Part shown: positions 1 through 8,076 of the stretch, piece by piece | Position numbering within the stretch: the first letter of the stretch is position 1 | How the letters are laid out: each line of letters begins with the position of its first letter | Assembly (NCBI GenBank): GCA_025996865.1 | Contig: BNTV01000144.1 | Span: 1-11,201 of the forward strand | Source of the DNA: Bacteroidia bacterium | GTDB taxonomy: Bacteria > Bacteroidota > Bacteroidia > Bacteroidales > Azobacteroidaceae | Direction of reading: 5' to 3' | Length of the DNA stretch: 11,201 nt | The notes under the pieces: generated by a model | The model's database searches: none | Told to the model about the DNA's origin: nothing | Seen by the model: the letters and a program-made list of their open reading frames with translations, nothing else | Position numbers and translations under genes: made by a program

Positions 1-3000
1 GCACCTATTTTTGGAATACAACCAATGCCGGACGGTTACAATCCTATTGGACAGGTACCGTCAGGAACTTGGGCAATATAAATGAAGGATTGATAACGAT
101 TGACAATTTGAACAAAACCGGTGGCAGCACTATTTCTTCTTATAAAGACGGCAATTTAGTGGCAACGGTTAATCCCACAGGGACCACAGGCGCGGCAACT
201 TTTAACAATCCAGTGTACTTGGGCTGGTGCGGCACTACCACTTATGACCACAGTTGGGACGGAACTATTCAAGAATTGATTATCGTTAAAAATGCGGTTC
301 CGGGTGTTGCAATTAACTCTTTAGATTTGCAAAAAATCCAATCCTACCTTGCCATCAAGTACGGTATTTCGCTGGGCACCGGCGACTACCTGACTTCGGC
401 ATCGACTAGTCTTGCCGATCATGTGGTGTGGAACAGGGCGAGCAACGTCGGTTACAATTACAACATTTTCGGTATCGGGCGAGACGATGCATCTGATTTG
501 TATCAGGTGCAGAGCCAGTCTAATACAAACAAACTCACCACCGTCTTCTTGGACGATAGAGTGCGTGCACTCAACAAAGATGCGGCGCCCAACCTTTTGG
601 ACAATGGCGACTACCTGATATTGGGAGACAACAACGGGAAGAATCCCATAAAGGTCGATCCTGTTATTACAGACCTTACAGGCTATCTCGGAAGCAATCT
701 GATAGCAAATGCAGACGATCAGCTAATCAATATGCAAAGTAATGCTATCTACAAAGCGCAACTAACCGGCAAATCTTCGATAACGGTCAATTTGCAGGTA
801 AACGTACCGGATTACAGGTATGTGCTTGTATCCAATGCTCCGAATTTTATACCAAGCGCTACCACTATCTATGCCATCAATGGAAATACGGCAAAAGGCG
901 TGGTATTAAGCAACAACAGCTATATCCGCTATTTAGGCATTACGCAAGGACCGGGAGGTATCGATGTTGAAAATTTGCGCTTGTGGCTGCGGGCAGACGA
1001 CGAAGGTTCACTTGGACTTGAATCCGTGGACAGAACCGACGCTCGTGTACGCAACTACCCTCTCTCCGGAACAGCGCCGCTTGAGGCTGTGACAAGTTGG
1101 ATGGACCCCATCCGCGATAAGACCTATTCATACAGCGCAGGTGGAAGCGGCACCAACCACCTTACACCTGTTTATGACAGGGTCAATCCGCTGACAAATT
1201 TCCATCCTGCGGTTCGCTTTTGGGGAAATTATGGCGGCGGCGCCGGTAATTACGCTACCTATTTAAGTACTACACAACCCATTGGCGAAAATACAACTAC
1301 AGGATCACACACGGCTTATTTCTTGGTAAATAACGACTTCGGCAGCCACGACTGGGTTTATTCCATGATGTTTGGCAGTGTGAACGCAGGCAGCAACACC
1401 GATTCATACAGAGGCCCCGGCTACGGAGTGCAAAAAGCCTCCAACGGCAACATAGTGGGACGGTTTCGCACAAGTGCTACTGAAGGAACCGGTAGCGTGG
1501 ATTTGTTCCAACCGGGTGCTACTTCCATAGAGGGTTTTTATGTTACAACAATACCGAGTAGTAATGTCAAATTCCGTTTCAATGGACAAGAACAGTCTGG
1601 AGTTACTTTCACCCGCGGTAACATGAGTTTGCGGCATCCTTCTGTGATCGGACTGGGTTACCGCGAAGACAGAACCTTGATGGGTGTGATGTCGGAGGCG
1701 ATTATTCTCGAAAAAGAGTTAAGTGCAGCTGACGCAGCTGCTCTGGAAAGTTATATGGCTATCAAATATGGTCTTACCTTGCGTCCCAGCGGTAACCGCT
1801 TCGATTATAGCTTTTCCAACGGGGAAAAATTCTTCCCGGGACTCACTTCCATCGACCCCAAATATCAGACTTACTACAATAGTATTGCAGCGGTTATCCG
1901 CGATGATGGTTCCGGACTTTACAACCGGCAGGCACACTCCACCAATGCAGGTTCATTGCTGCATATCGGCGTGGCAGGTACGCAGTTTGGTCCCAATGCC
2001 GAATTTGGCGACCTGAATGACGGCGAGGCTGTGGTGTGGGGTACTGACGCCGTGGAAGGCATAGAGCCTCTGCCACTGCAGGAATGTGGGGATTTTGATT
2101 TTCTCTTCAGGCGTACCTGGATGCTGAAAAAGATTACGGACATAGACCCGGCTACGGGAAAAGCCCGTAACCTCCCTATAATTATCGGTGGGGAAAACAA
2201 TAAATTCAATTCGCTCGGTTCGGATGGAAATACTTATCAGGAATACTACGACAGATTAGTGGCAGGCTACAATGTATATCTTATCGTTTCCGACAATCCG
2301 AACGACCTGAAAGCCAGCTCTTTTAATCCGAAAGCGCTTGTGCCTCTGAAGTTTATTAACAGCGAACACCAAGGGCTTTACACGCTTACGGACAGTATCA
2401 CCTACATCACTTTCGGGTACAAGCTAAACAAAAGTGGTTGCCCGAGCGAAATAGATTTTATAGGTACGCGCAATTTTGACTGGAGTACAAAATGGACGCG
2501 CAACAACTACAATCTCAACACAGGAACCGGTGCCAGAACGATTCCAAATGCAGCGGGATATACCGACAATCTCGACGACGAAGGGCTGATTACCGCCAAC
2601 ACGAAGATCGTTTACGACAATCAGGTGCGCGCCGCCAACGGTTATCCGCGCTTTACCACTTCGCCCCGCGGCGGATTGGAACTTACACGTACTCGCGGTA
2701 CGGTGAACAGCAGCAAAGTAACAGTAACCGTTAAATTCAACCACCCCATTATGCCGGAATTTTTCATTTCGGGGCTTGATTCCCGCTCGAATCAATACGA
2801 TGTAGTGACCATTTATGGCAAATGCAACGGCACTGATCCCAACTCCGGCGTATCCATGGAGCTATACCCCCTTGCACCGACACTCTCGTATGCAGGTCCT
2901 GCAAGAAGCGCCAATTATGTCATAAGCGGCAACACGGCAAGGGTCAATAAATCCCGTACCGCCGCAGCCACAGCTCCCGCAGGCAGGTTGAATGTGTCGT

Positions 3001-4103
3001 TTGATAACGGGATCACGGAACTGACCATTGAATATACGCTCACCAACCGTGCAACTACTGCCACTCAGCAGATATTTATCAGCCCGATTTCGGTGCGCAA
3101 CGCTCCGCCTTTGACGCCGATAAATGAAGATGGATTGGGATTTACCAAACAGGTAAAAGATCGTTTCATTTTTACTTGCGAGCCGGTAGAATATACATTC
3201 AATTTTGAAAACGTGAATTTCACGCACAAACGTGTTTCGATTTCCGACACTCTGCCGAACGATATGAAGTGGAAAATCAACGCCATCGGCTTGGATAGCA
3301 TCAATGCAATCGACAGCATCATTGAGATAAGTTACGGCTCTGCGAATGGTGGCACTGATAATGTATTGAACATAGACAGTTTGCTGATTAAATGTACTTC
3401 GACGGCAAAAATATCGGCAACAGCCGTGCTTGCCGAAACTGCCGGCGCCGGCATTTATGACAACCGCGCCTATATGTCTTACGAAAGAGTGACAACGCTG
3501 ACAACAGAGAATATAAAAGTGCCCAGTGTGGATACAGAAACACTGGCAGACTATACCACGTTCGAGGCAATATTGGGACAACGTGATGATACAATAAAGG
3601 TCACCATTGTTCCGAGCCGACCGAACTATACGTCAAAGGGCGAGGTCAGCATTACATACACGGTTAACAATCCCAATGCGCCTATTAATCAGATGTACCT
3701 CGATTTTGCCTATAATGAAGCGTTGGGAGTTAGCACAGAAAAGTTCACGGTTACGGGATTCACGGCTACAGGGGCGAGTGCAGTAGCTCTAAGTAACTCG
3801 CTTCAGGAAGACGGGCTATACAGCGTAGCCGGTAATGTAGCAGGCACCACCGGTTTCACTTTGCCGAGCGGTATATCGACTTTCAAAATCACGTTCAAAA
3901 CGCCTAAATTTGTGGATATAGATGCAAAAGCTAAAGGTAAGAAAACGGATTTCATAGTAAGTCACAACTTCTACTCGGCAGATCCGGATATTGATCCTTG
4001 CGTACTGATATCCATGGACGAATTGACGGGCGAAATCGTCCTGCCGTACACCGCTTCTGCTATTACAACCAACGAGAATACAACAACGAAAACTGTAAAA
4101 TAG
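1..4103 (+). CDS. Giant LamG/jellyroll-type surface protein, 5' end outside the window (partial)
   Basis: The frame is open from the first bases, so the TTG at 69 is an internal Leu codon and the gene begins upstream; 1366 residues are visible. Two related modules follow each other. Each has a LamG/concanavalin-like jellyroll ending in a helix with an IKYG motif (visible residues 118-121 and 587-590). After it comes a block with a GRDD-type signature: IFGIGRDD at 155-162 and VIRDDGSGLY at 631-640, as in the DUF8202-like region of Bacteroidota surface proteins. The second LamG opens with LRLWLRADD near nt 970. Further on are a beta-rich domain (about nt 2450-3110), a DUF11-like segment with SDTLPND (about nt 3120-3560), and a terminal Ig/cohesin-like beta domain (about nt 3590-4070). 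The composition is rich in Asn, Thr, Ser and Gly, typical of exported adhesin-like proteins. I see no type IX secretion C-terminal domain; the protein ends in a Thr/Asn/Lys tail. Ligand and export route are unknown. Fold assignments are by eye. Confidence 0.85.
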   Translation, partial: TYFWNTTNAGRLQSYWTGTVRNLGNINEGLITIDNLNKTGGSTISSYKDGNLVATVNPTGTTGAATFNNPVYLGWCGTTTYDHSWDGTIQELIIVKNAVPGVAINSLDLQKIQSYLAIKYGISLGTGDYLTSASTSLADHVVWNRASNVGYNYNIFGIGRDDASDLYQVQSQSNTNKLTTVFLDDRVRALNKDAAPNLLDNGDYLILGDNNGKNPIKVDPVITDLTGYLGSNLIANADDQLINMQSNAIYKAQLTGKSSITVNLQVNVPDYRYVLVSNAPNFIPSATTIYAINGNTAKGVVLSNNSYIRYLGITQGPGGIDVENLRLWLRADDEGSLGLESVDRTDARVRNYPLSGTAPLEAVTSWMDPIRDKTYSYSAGGSGTNHLTPVYDRVNPLTNFHPAVRFWGNYGGGAGNYATYLSTTQPIGENTTTGSHTAYFLVNNDFGSHDWVYSMMFGSVNAGSNTDSYRGPGYGVQKASNGNIVGRFRTSATEGTGSVDLFQPGATSIEGFYVTTIPSSNVKFRFNGQEQSGVTFTRGNMSLRHPSVIGLGYREDRTLMGVMSEAIILEKELSAADAAALESYMAIKYGLTLRPSGNRFDYSFSNGEKFFPGLTSIDPKYQTYYNSIAAVIRDDGSGLYNRQAHSTNAGSLLHIGVAGTQFGPNAEFGDLNDGEAVVWGTDAVEGIEPLPLQECGDFDFLFRRTWMLKKITDIDPATGKARNLPIIIGGENNKFNSLGSDGNTYQEYYDRLVAGYNVYLIVSDNPNDLKASSFNPKALVPLKFINSEHQGLYTLTDSITYITFGYKLNKSGCPSEIDFIGTRNFDWSTKWTRNNYNLNTGTGARTIPNAAGYTDNLDDEGLITANTKIVYDNQVRAANGYPRFTTSPRGGLELTRTRGTVNSSKVTVTVKFNHPIMPEFFISGLDSRSNQYDVVTIYGKCNGTDPNSGVSMELYPLAPTLSYAGPARSANYVISGNTARVNKSRTAAATAPAGRLNVSFDNGITELTIEYTLTNRATTATQQIFISPISVRNAPPLTPINEDGLGFTKQVKDRFIFTCEPVEYTFNFENVNFTHKRVSISDTLPNDMKWKINAIGLDSINAIDSIIEISYGSANGGTDNVLNIDSLLIKCTSTAKISATAVLAETAGAGIYDNRAYMSYERVTTLTTENIKVPSVDTETLADYTTFEAILGQRDDTIKVTIVPSRPNYTSKGEVSITYTVNNPNAPINQMYLDFAYNEALGVSTEKFTVTGFTATGASAVALSNSLQEDGLYSVAGNVAGTTGFTLPSGISTFKITFKTPKFVDIDAKAKGKKTDFIVSHNFYSADPDIDPCVLISMDELTGEIVLPYTASAITTNENTTTKTVK

Positions 4104-4139
4104 TATATTCGATTTATTCTGAGACTCAATTTTTCTTTT

Positions 4140-4169
4140 CCCCGTCCTTGGTTAAGGGCGGGGATTTTT
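4140..4169 (+). terminator. Intrinsic terminator of the surface-protein gene
   Basis: A GC-rich hairpin starts 36 nt after the stop. Arms CCCCGTCCTT (4140-4149) and AAGGGCGGGG (4154-4163) pair over 10 bp with one T-G wobble around a GGTT loop, and ATTTTTAA follows. The T-run lies on the plus-strand side only. On the minus strand the same hairpin sits just past the stop of the convergent regulator gene and lacks a T-run, so it is probably one-directional, though it may block read-through both ways. Confidence 0.8.
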
Positions 4170-5193
4170 AATTGCCTTTTTTTATTTGCTGTTTGTAATA
4201 TTCGGATGGCGTAATTCCTTCCTGCATCAGGAACGTTTTATTAAACGAAGACTGGCTATTGAAGCCGGAATAGTGATAGATATATTTCAAGGTATATTTC
4301 CGGGAAGAAGCTTGTTGTATCAATTCCTTGACTTTATTTATCCGGTAACTGTTGATAAGACTATTGAAGTTCATGTTTTTTTGATTGTTGATCGCTTTGG
4401 ATAGATAAGTAACATTGATATTCAAGTCGTTGGCCATTTGAGCTAAGGTAAAATCCGCCCGGAGGTAGAGCTGTTTGGTTTCGAGGTATTCTACGATCTG
4501 CGTGTATATTTTCCTGTATTTTTCTTCTTTTTCTTCATTTTCCATTATCAACAAATTCGCCTTTTTTTTATCATTTGCCTCAATCAAGTTCATTAGCCTG
4601 TGAATTTGCATCTGATGAAAATGATGCAAATAATACAAACTGTAACATGTCAACAGAAAAGCAAAAAACGCATTGATGATATTCCGAGTCAACACATGAG
4701 CGAAAGACTCTCCGCTAAGGTCGTGAAAAAAGAAGGGTGTTTCATAATGTTGTAAAACCAATGACAATACAAATGCCAACAACATTATACCCTGGAAACC
4801 AAGTGCCCAACGCATGGTTTTTTTATTGGGATGAATCACATAGATGCAGATGGGTGCGGCGCTAATCCAGAAGAGTTGAGTCACGATACCTAATAGCAAA
4901 TTGAAAACTGTGGTAGGAAACAACAAGAGAATGAGAACAATAAGATAGGGCTTGACAAGTTTTAGAATAGATTCGGTAGGGATTGCATGTACCACAATAA
5001 TAGCAATGATGTGGATAATACCGGCTATCAACGAAAGATAATAGGAAGGATACTGCAACGGATAATACATGAACGGCAATATAATATAGGATACAGTAAT
5101 AAAATATAAAATACCTAAAATGAATTGTCTAAATTTTTTATCGTAAGCTTGCGCATCATCCCTTTTTTGCGCAGACTGGTGAATTGTTTGCAT
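4168..5193 (-). CDS. Membrane-anchored AraC-family transcriptional regulator
   Basis: 341 residues from the ATG at 5191-5193. The N-terminal half (residues about 24-192) is strongly hydrophobic with five or six predicted membrane segments (about 24-45, 50-70, 82-122, 128-148, 168-190). A charged linker rich in Lys and Glu (about 195-230) may be coiled coil. The C-terminal 110 residues form an AraC double helix-turn-helix: first HTH near 248-270 (FTLAQMANDLNINVTYLSKAI), second near 300-325, ending with the typical GFNSQSSFNKTFLMQEG and TPSEYY. Such proteins are expected in the inner membrane with the DNA-binding half in the cytoplasm, possibly sensing an envelope or membrane signal; the target is not evident. 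A GTG seven codons upstream (5212-5214) also opens the frame, but its G is the last base of a perfect -7 box, so the ATG is the likelier start. It lies downstream of hisD in the same direction but has its own promoter. Confidence 0.88.
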   Translation of the reverse strand: MQTIHQSAQKRDDAQAYDKKFRQFILGILYFITVSYIILPFMYYPLQYPSYYLSLIAGIIHIIAIIVVHAIPTESILKLVKPYLIVLILLLFPTTVFNLLLGIVTQLFWISAAPICIYVIHPNKKTMRWALGFQGIMLLAFVLSLVLQHYETPFFFHDLSGESFAHVLTRNIINAFFAFLLTCYSLYYLHHFHQMQIHRLMNLIEANDKKKANLLIMENEEKEEKYRKIYTQIVEYLETKQLYLRADFTLAQMANDLNINVTYLSKAINNQKNMNFNSLINSYRINKVKELIQQASSRKYTLKYIYHYSGFNSQSSFNKTFLMQEGITPSEYYKQQIKKGN

Positions 5194-5213
5194 CTCTAAA
5201 ATAATTTTTGTCA

Positions 5214-5244
5214 CAAAAATACAAAAATATATTTTAAATCCAAA
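5214..5244 (-). promoter_or_regulatory. Bacteroidota-type promoter of the AraC-family regulator
   Basis: On the minus strand TTTG (5241-5244) is followed by exactly 19 nt and then TATTTTTG (5214-5221). This is a perfect fit to the Bacteroides sigma-ABfr consensus TTTG-N19-TAnnTTTG. Transcription would begin a few bases downstream, inside the stretch between the GTG and ATG codons, giving a short 5' leader and excluding the GTG as start. Confidence 0.7.
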
Positions 5245-5357
5245 CTATTTCATGAAATTATTCATTATTATCCGCTATAATCATAAAAATAATAAAATTC
5301 GCCATTATAATCCGATGAGCAAGTATAATTTTTTCAATTTTCAAAAGCTAAGGTGAA

Positions 5358-6632
5358 TTAAATTCGGATACTCACCGCATTCCGATGTGCCATCAACTGC
5401 TCATTCTCCGCCAAAATCTGAATAGTTGGCCCCAAATTCCGTATTCCTTCCCTCGAAATCTCCTGGAAAGTAATCTTTTTCAAAAAACTATCCAAGTTAA
5501 CTCCGCTATACATGCGGGCATAACCATTGGTCGGCAAAGTATGATTGGTGCCGGAAGCATAGTCGCCGGCGCTTTCGGGCGTGTAATGTCCGAGGAAAAC
5601 CGAGCCTGCATTGGTAATCTGTTTAGCAATCTCTTGATAATCTTTCGTTTCGATAATCAAATGTTCCGGAGCGTAAGCATTGGTCAGTTCGACGATTTCT
5701 TCGCGTGTGCGTAAGATGATGATCCGGCTGTGAGCCAAAGATTTTTCAGCTAATTCTTTTCGCGGAAGCGTATTCAATTGGGTTTCAACTTCCCGGGAAA
5801 CGGATTCCGCCAGTTCTTCGGAAGTCGTAACCAAAATAACTTGACTGTCAGCCCCATGTTCGGCTTGGGAAAGCAAATCGGAAGCGACAAAAGCCGGATA
5901 AGCCGTTTCATCGGCAATGACTTCCACTTCCGAGGGACCGGCCGGCATGTCGATGGCCACTTCTTTCAAGCCAACCATTTGTTTGGCGGCTGTCACATAT
6001 TGATTGCCAGGCCCGAATATTTTATACACTTTGGGAACCGTTTCCGTACCGTAAGCCATTGCACCAATGGCCTGTACCCCGCCGATTTTGAAAATTTTGT
6101 CCACGCCTGCCGCTGCTGCCGCAAAAATCACGGCCGGGTGAATTTTCCCTTCTTTGTTGGGCGGCGTACAAAGTACGATTTCTTTACATCCGGCAATTTT
6201 AGCCGGAACAGCCAACATCAAAACCGTGGAAAACAGAGGCGCTGTTCCCCCGGGAATGTACAAACCGACTTTTTCGATGGGTGAAGCTTTTTGCCAACAA
6301 ACTACACCCGGACTTGTTTCTACCTTCGGTAAATTCTGTTTTTGCGCCGAATGAAATTTTTCAATATTGGTTTTTGCACTTAAAATAGCTTGCTTTAATT
6401 CTTTGGATACCCAATCATTGGCTTCTGCTTTTTCTGCTTCGGAAAGGAGCAGATTTTTCAATTCTACGTGATCGAATTTCGCCTCATACATTTGAACCGC
6501 TTCGTCTCCCCTTTGCCGGACATCATCCAGAATTTCACGCACCACACCCGATAAACGGGCGTCATCAAGGACTGGACGACGAATCAAGTCTTTCCACGCA
6601 TCCCGAGGCGGGTATTTAATTATTTGCATCAT
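5358..6632 (-). CDS. hisD: Histidinol dehydrogenase
   Basis: 424 residues, the normal HisD length. The enzyme oxidises L-histidinol to L-histidine in two NAD-dependent steps, the end of histidine synthesis, in the cytosol as a zinc-dependent homodimer. Residues align with the E. coli enzyme at a constant offset of three. Zinc ligands are Gln256 and His259 (SQAEHGADSQ), Asp357 (SAGDYASG) and His416 (MAHRNAV). Catalytic residues are Glu323 and His324 (APEHL), and His364 is in GTNHTLPT. GLYIPGGTAPLFSTVLML (123-140), FGPGNQYV (206-213) and DMPAGPSEVEVIAD (228-241) are family signatures. All key residues are present, so it should be active. Only 2 nt separate its start from the stop of hisG, so the two are cotranscribed and probably translationally coupled. 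Two Met codons stand in tandem at the start; the first is used here. hisC and hisB do not follow. Confidence 0.97.
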   Translation of the reverse strand: MMQIIKYPPRDAWKDLIRRPVLDDARLSGVVREILDDVRQRGDEAVQMYEAKFDHVELKNLLLSEAEKAEANDWVSKELKQAILSAKTNIEKFHSAQKQNLPKVETSPGVVCWQKASPIEKVGLYIPGGTAPLFSTVLMLAVPAKIAGCKEIVLCTPPNKEGKIHPAVIFAAAAAGVDKIFKIGGVQAIGAMAYGTETVPKVYKIFGPGNQYVTAAKQMVGLKEVAIDMPAGPSEVEVIADETAYPAFVASDLLSQAEHGADSQVILVTTSEELAESVSREVETQLNTLPRKELAEKSLAHSRIIILRTREEIVELTNAYAPEHLIIETKDYQEIAKQITNAGSVFLGHYTPESAGDYASGTNHTLPTNGYARMYSGVNLDSFLKKITFQEISREGIRNLGPTIQILAENEQLMAHRNAVSIRI

Positions 6633-6634
6633 GC

Positions 6635-7486
6635 TTATAAAATCATTTTTTCAATCGGAATGACCAAAATGCCTTCCGCTCCCAATTCTTTCAGTTTTCC
6701 GATAATTTCCCAAAACCGTTTTTCGTCGATAACCGCATGAACCGAACTCCAACCTCCCTGTGCCAGAGGTACTACCGTTGGGCTGCGCATACCGGGCAGG
6801 ATACTGAATAATTCAGGCAGGACATCATTGGGTGCATTCAGGAGAATATATTTTTTATCTTCAGCGGTTTGAACGGCTTCAATTCTGAAAACCAGTTCTT
6901 TGAGTATCTTTCCTTTGTCTTTGCTCAACGATTTGTTACCTATTAATACCGCTTCGGAATGCATTACGATTTCCGCTTCTTTCAATTGATTACTCAGCAA
7001 AGTGCTTCCCGAACTGACTATATCGAAAATAGCGTCAGCCAAGCCGATACCCGGCGCAATTTCCACCGAACCGCTGATTATGTGAATTTCCGATTTTATC
7101 GCATTCTTTTTCAGGAAATCGGCCAAAATAACAGGGTAGGAAGTCGCTATTTTTTTACCGTTAAACCAATTCAGGTTTTTATAGTCTTCGCCTTTCGGGA
7201 TAGCCAAAGAAAGATGGCATTTGCTAAATCCCAGTCGTTTAATGATTTCCGCATTTTTCTTTTTCTCCATAAATTCGTTTTCACCGACAATTCCGATGTC
7301 GGCCACTCCGTCCGCTACTGCTTGTGGAATGTCGTCATCCCGCAGGAATAACAGTTCGGCCGGAAAAGTTTTTGCCGGTATCAACAGTGTTCTTTTTGCA
7401 GACGATAATTTGATACCTGCTTCTTGCAGAAGGTTTAAGCTTTCCTCATTCAACCGTCCTTTGGCTTGTATTGCAATACGTAACAT
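6635..7486 (-). CDS. hisG: ATP phosphoribosyltransferase, long form
   Basis: 283 residues. It condenses ATP and PRPP to phosphoribosyl-ATP, the first committed step of histidine synthesis. The catalytic half holds the family pattern GLADAIFDIVSSGSTL (148-163), the PRPP-binding loop, plus the N-terminal RIAIQAKGRL (3-12) and GVADIGIVGENEF (60-72). The C-terminal segment (about 205-283, with SPTVVPL at 235-241, WSSVHAVI at 246-253 and ILVIPIEKMI at the end) is the ACT-like regulatory domain that binds histidine in long-form enzymes. The protein is therefore expected to be a self-sufficient hexamer under feedback control and to need no HisZ partner. It is first in the hisG-hisD transcript and starts about 34 nt downstream of a recognisable promoter. 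No leader peptide rich in His codons or attenuator is seen in the 5' region. Confidence 0.97.
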   Translation of the reverse strand: MLRIAIQAKGRLNEESLNLLQEAGIKLSSAKRTLLIPAKTFPAELLFLRDDDIPQAVADGVADIGIVGENEFMEKKKNAEIIKRLGFSKCHLSLAIPKGEDYKNLNWFNGKKIATSYPVILADFLKKNAIKSEIHIISGSVEIAPGIGLADAIFDIVSSGSTLLSNQLKEAEIVMHSEAVLIGNKSLSKDKGKILKELVFRIEAVQTAEDKKYILLNAPNDVLPELFSILPGMRSPTVVPLAQGGWSSVHAVIDEKRFWEIIGKLKELGAEGILVIPIEKMIL

Positions 7487-7525
7487 AAATTCAGAATATT
7501 ACTCGTTTGGATTATAAAATGAATG

Positions 7526-7556
7526 CAAAAGTATAAAAAATTCCGGATAGTGTAAA
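7526..7556 (-). promoter_or_regulatory. Promoter of hisG-hisD
   Basis: On the minus strand TACTTTTG (7526-7533) matches the -7 consensus TAnnTTTG. It lies 19 nt after TTTA (7553-7556), one base off the -33 consensus TTTG. The predicted leader is about 30-35 nt. It diverges from the deaminase promoter, with 14 nt between the two -33 elements. Confidence 0.6.
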
Positions 7557-7570
7557 GTTTTTTACATATA

Positions 7571-7603
7571 TTGCAGGTTTATCTGTTTTTTATTGTAATT
7601 TTG
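7571..7603 (+). promoter_or_regulatory. Promoter of the deaminase-protease operon
   Basis: TAATTTTG (7596-7603) matches the Bacteroidota -7 box exactly and is followed by CA. A TTG at 7571-7573 lies 22 nt upstream, a looser -33 element than usual. The predicted leader is only about 15 nt before the ATG at 7624, and no Shine-Dalgarno sequence is seen. Confidence 0.6.
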
Positions 7604-7623
7604 CAACCGAAAAATCCCTTGTA

Positions 7624-8064
7624 ATGAGTATCGATAAGCAGTTGATATTGGACAAACGTTACTTGCGTATGGCAGCTATCTGGGCTGAGAATTCGTATTG
7701 TAAACGGCGGCGAGTAGGAGCTTTAATCGTTAAGGACAAAATGATTATTTCCGATGGCTATAACGGTACGCCTGCCGGTTTTGAAAACATTTGCGAAGAC
7801 GAAAACGGAGTGACCAAGCCCTACGTGCTTCACGCCGAAGCCAATGCGATTACCAAAATTGCTTGTTCGAACAACAATAGTAAAAATGCAACTCTTTATG
7901 TAACAGCTTCTCCGTGTATCGAGTGCGCTAAATTGATCATTCAAGCAGGAATTAAACGCGTGGTTTATTCCGAAAAATATCGCCTCTCGGATGGAATTGA
8001 GTTACTTGAAAAAGCAATGATAGAGGTTTTGTATATTGGAAAAGAAGAATTAGATGCTGAATAA
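7624..8064 (+). CDS. dCMP deaminase family protein
   Basis: 146 residues, a cytosolic zinc-dependent deaminase of the cytidine/deoxycytidylate superfamily. The zinc site is complete. His70 and Glu72 lie in HAEANAI, where Glu is the proton shuttle; Cys98 and Cys101 are in SPCIEC. The substrate-side motif YNGTPAGFENIC (46-57) is characteristic of deoxycytidylate deaminases (ComEB-like), which turn dCMP into dUMP for thymidylate synthesis. An alternative is another small deaminase of this superfamily, but YNGTPAGF and the length favour dCMP. It is first in a two-gene transcript, with 12 nt between its stop and the next start. Confidence 0.9.
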   Translation: MSIDKQLILDKRYLRMAAIWAENSYCKRRRVGALIVKDKMIISDGYNGTPAGFENICEDENGVTKPYVLHAEANAITKIACSNNNSKNATLYVTASPCIECAKLIIQAGIKRVVYSEKYRLSDGIELLEKAMIEVLYIGKEELDAE

Positions 8065-8076
8065 GACTTTATATTT

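Noticed and set aside
2862..3581. 239-codon open frame on the minus strand inside the large surface-protein gene
   Set aside because: It is fully antisense to a continuous, domain-bearing frame. Its translation is Cys/His/Arg-rich with no recognisable motif, as expected of a shadow frame.
5245..5357. Operator-like repeats of ATTATAATC type between hisD and the AraC gene
   Set aside because: The similarity is short and AT-rich, easily explained by base composition; no clear symmetry or spacing was found.
5778..6284. 168-codon open frame on the plus strand opposite hisD
   Set aside because: The minus strand here encodes conserved HisD motifs with intact catalytic residues; the plus-strand translation is Phe/Gly/Asn-rich antisense.
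7487..7525. Histidine attenuator or leader peptide before hisG
   Set aside because: The leader after the predicted start is only about 30-40 nt, with no run of His codons and no alternative hairpins.
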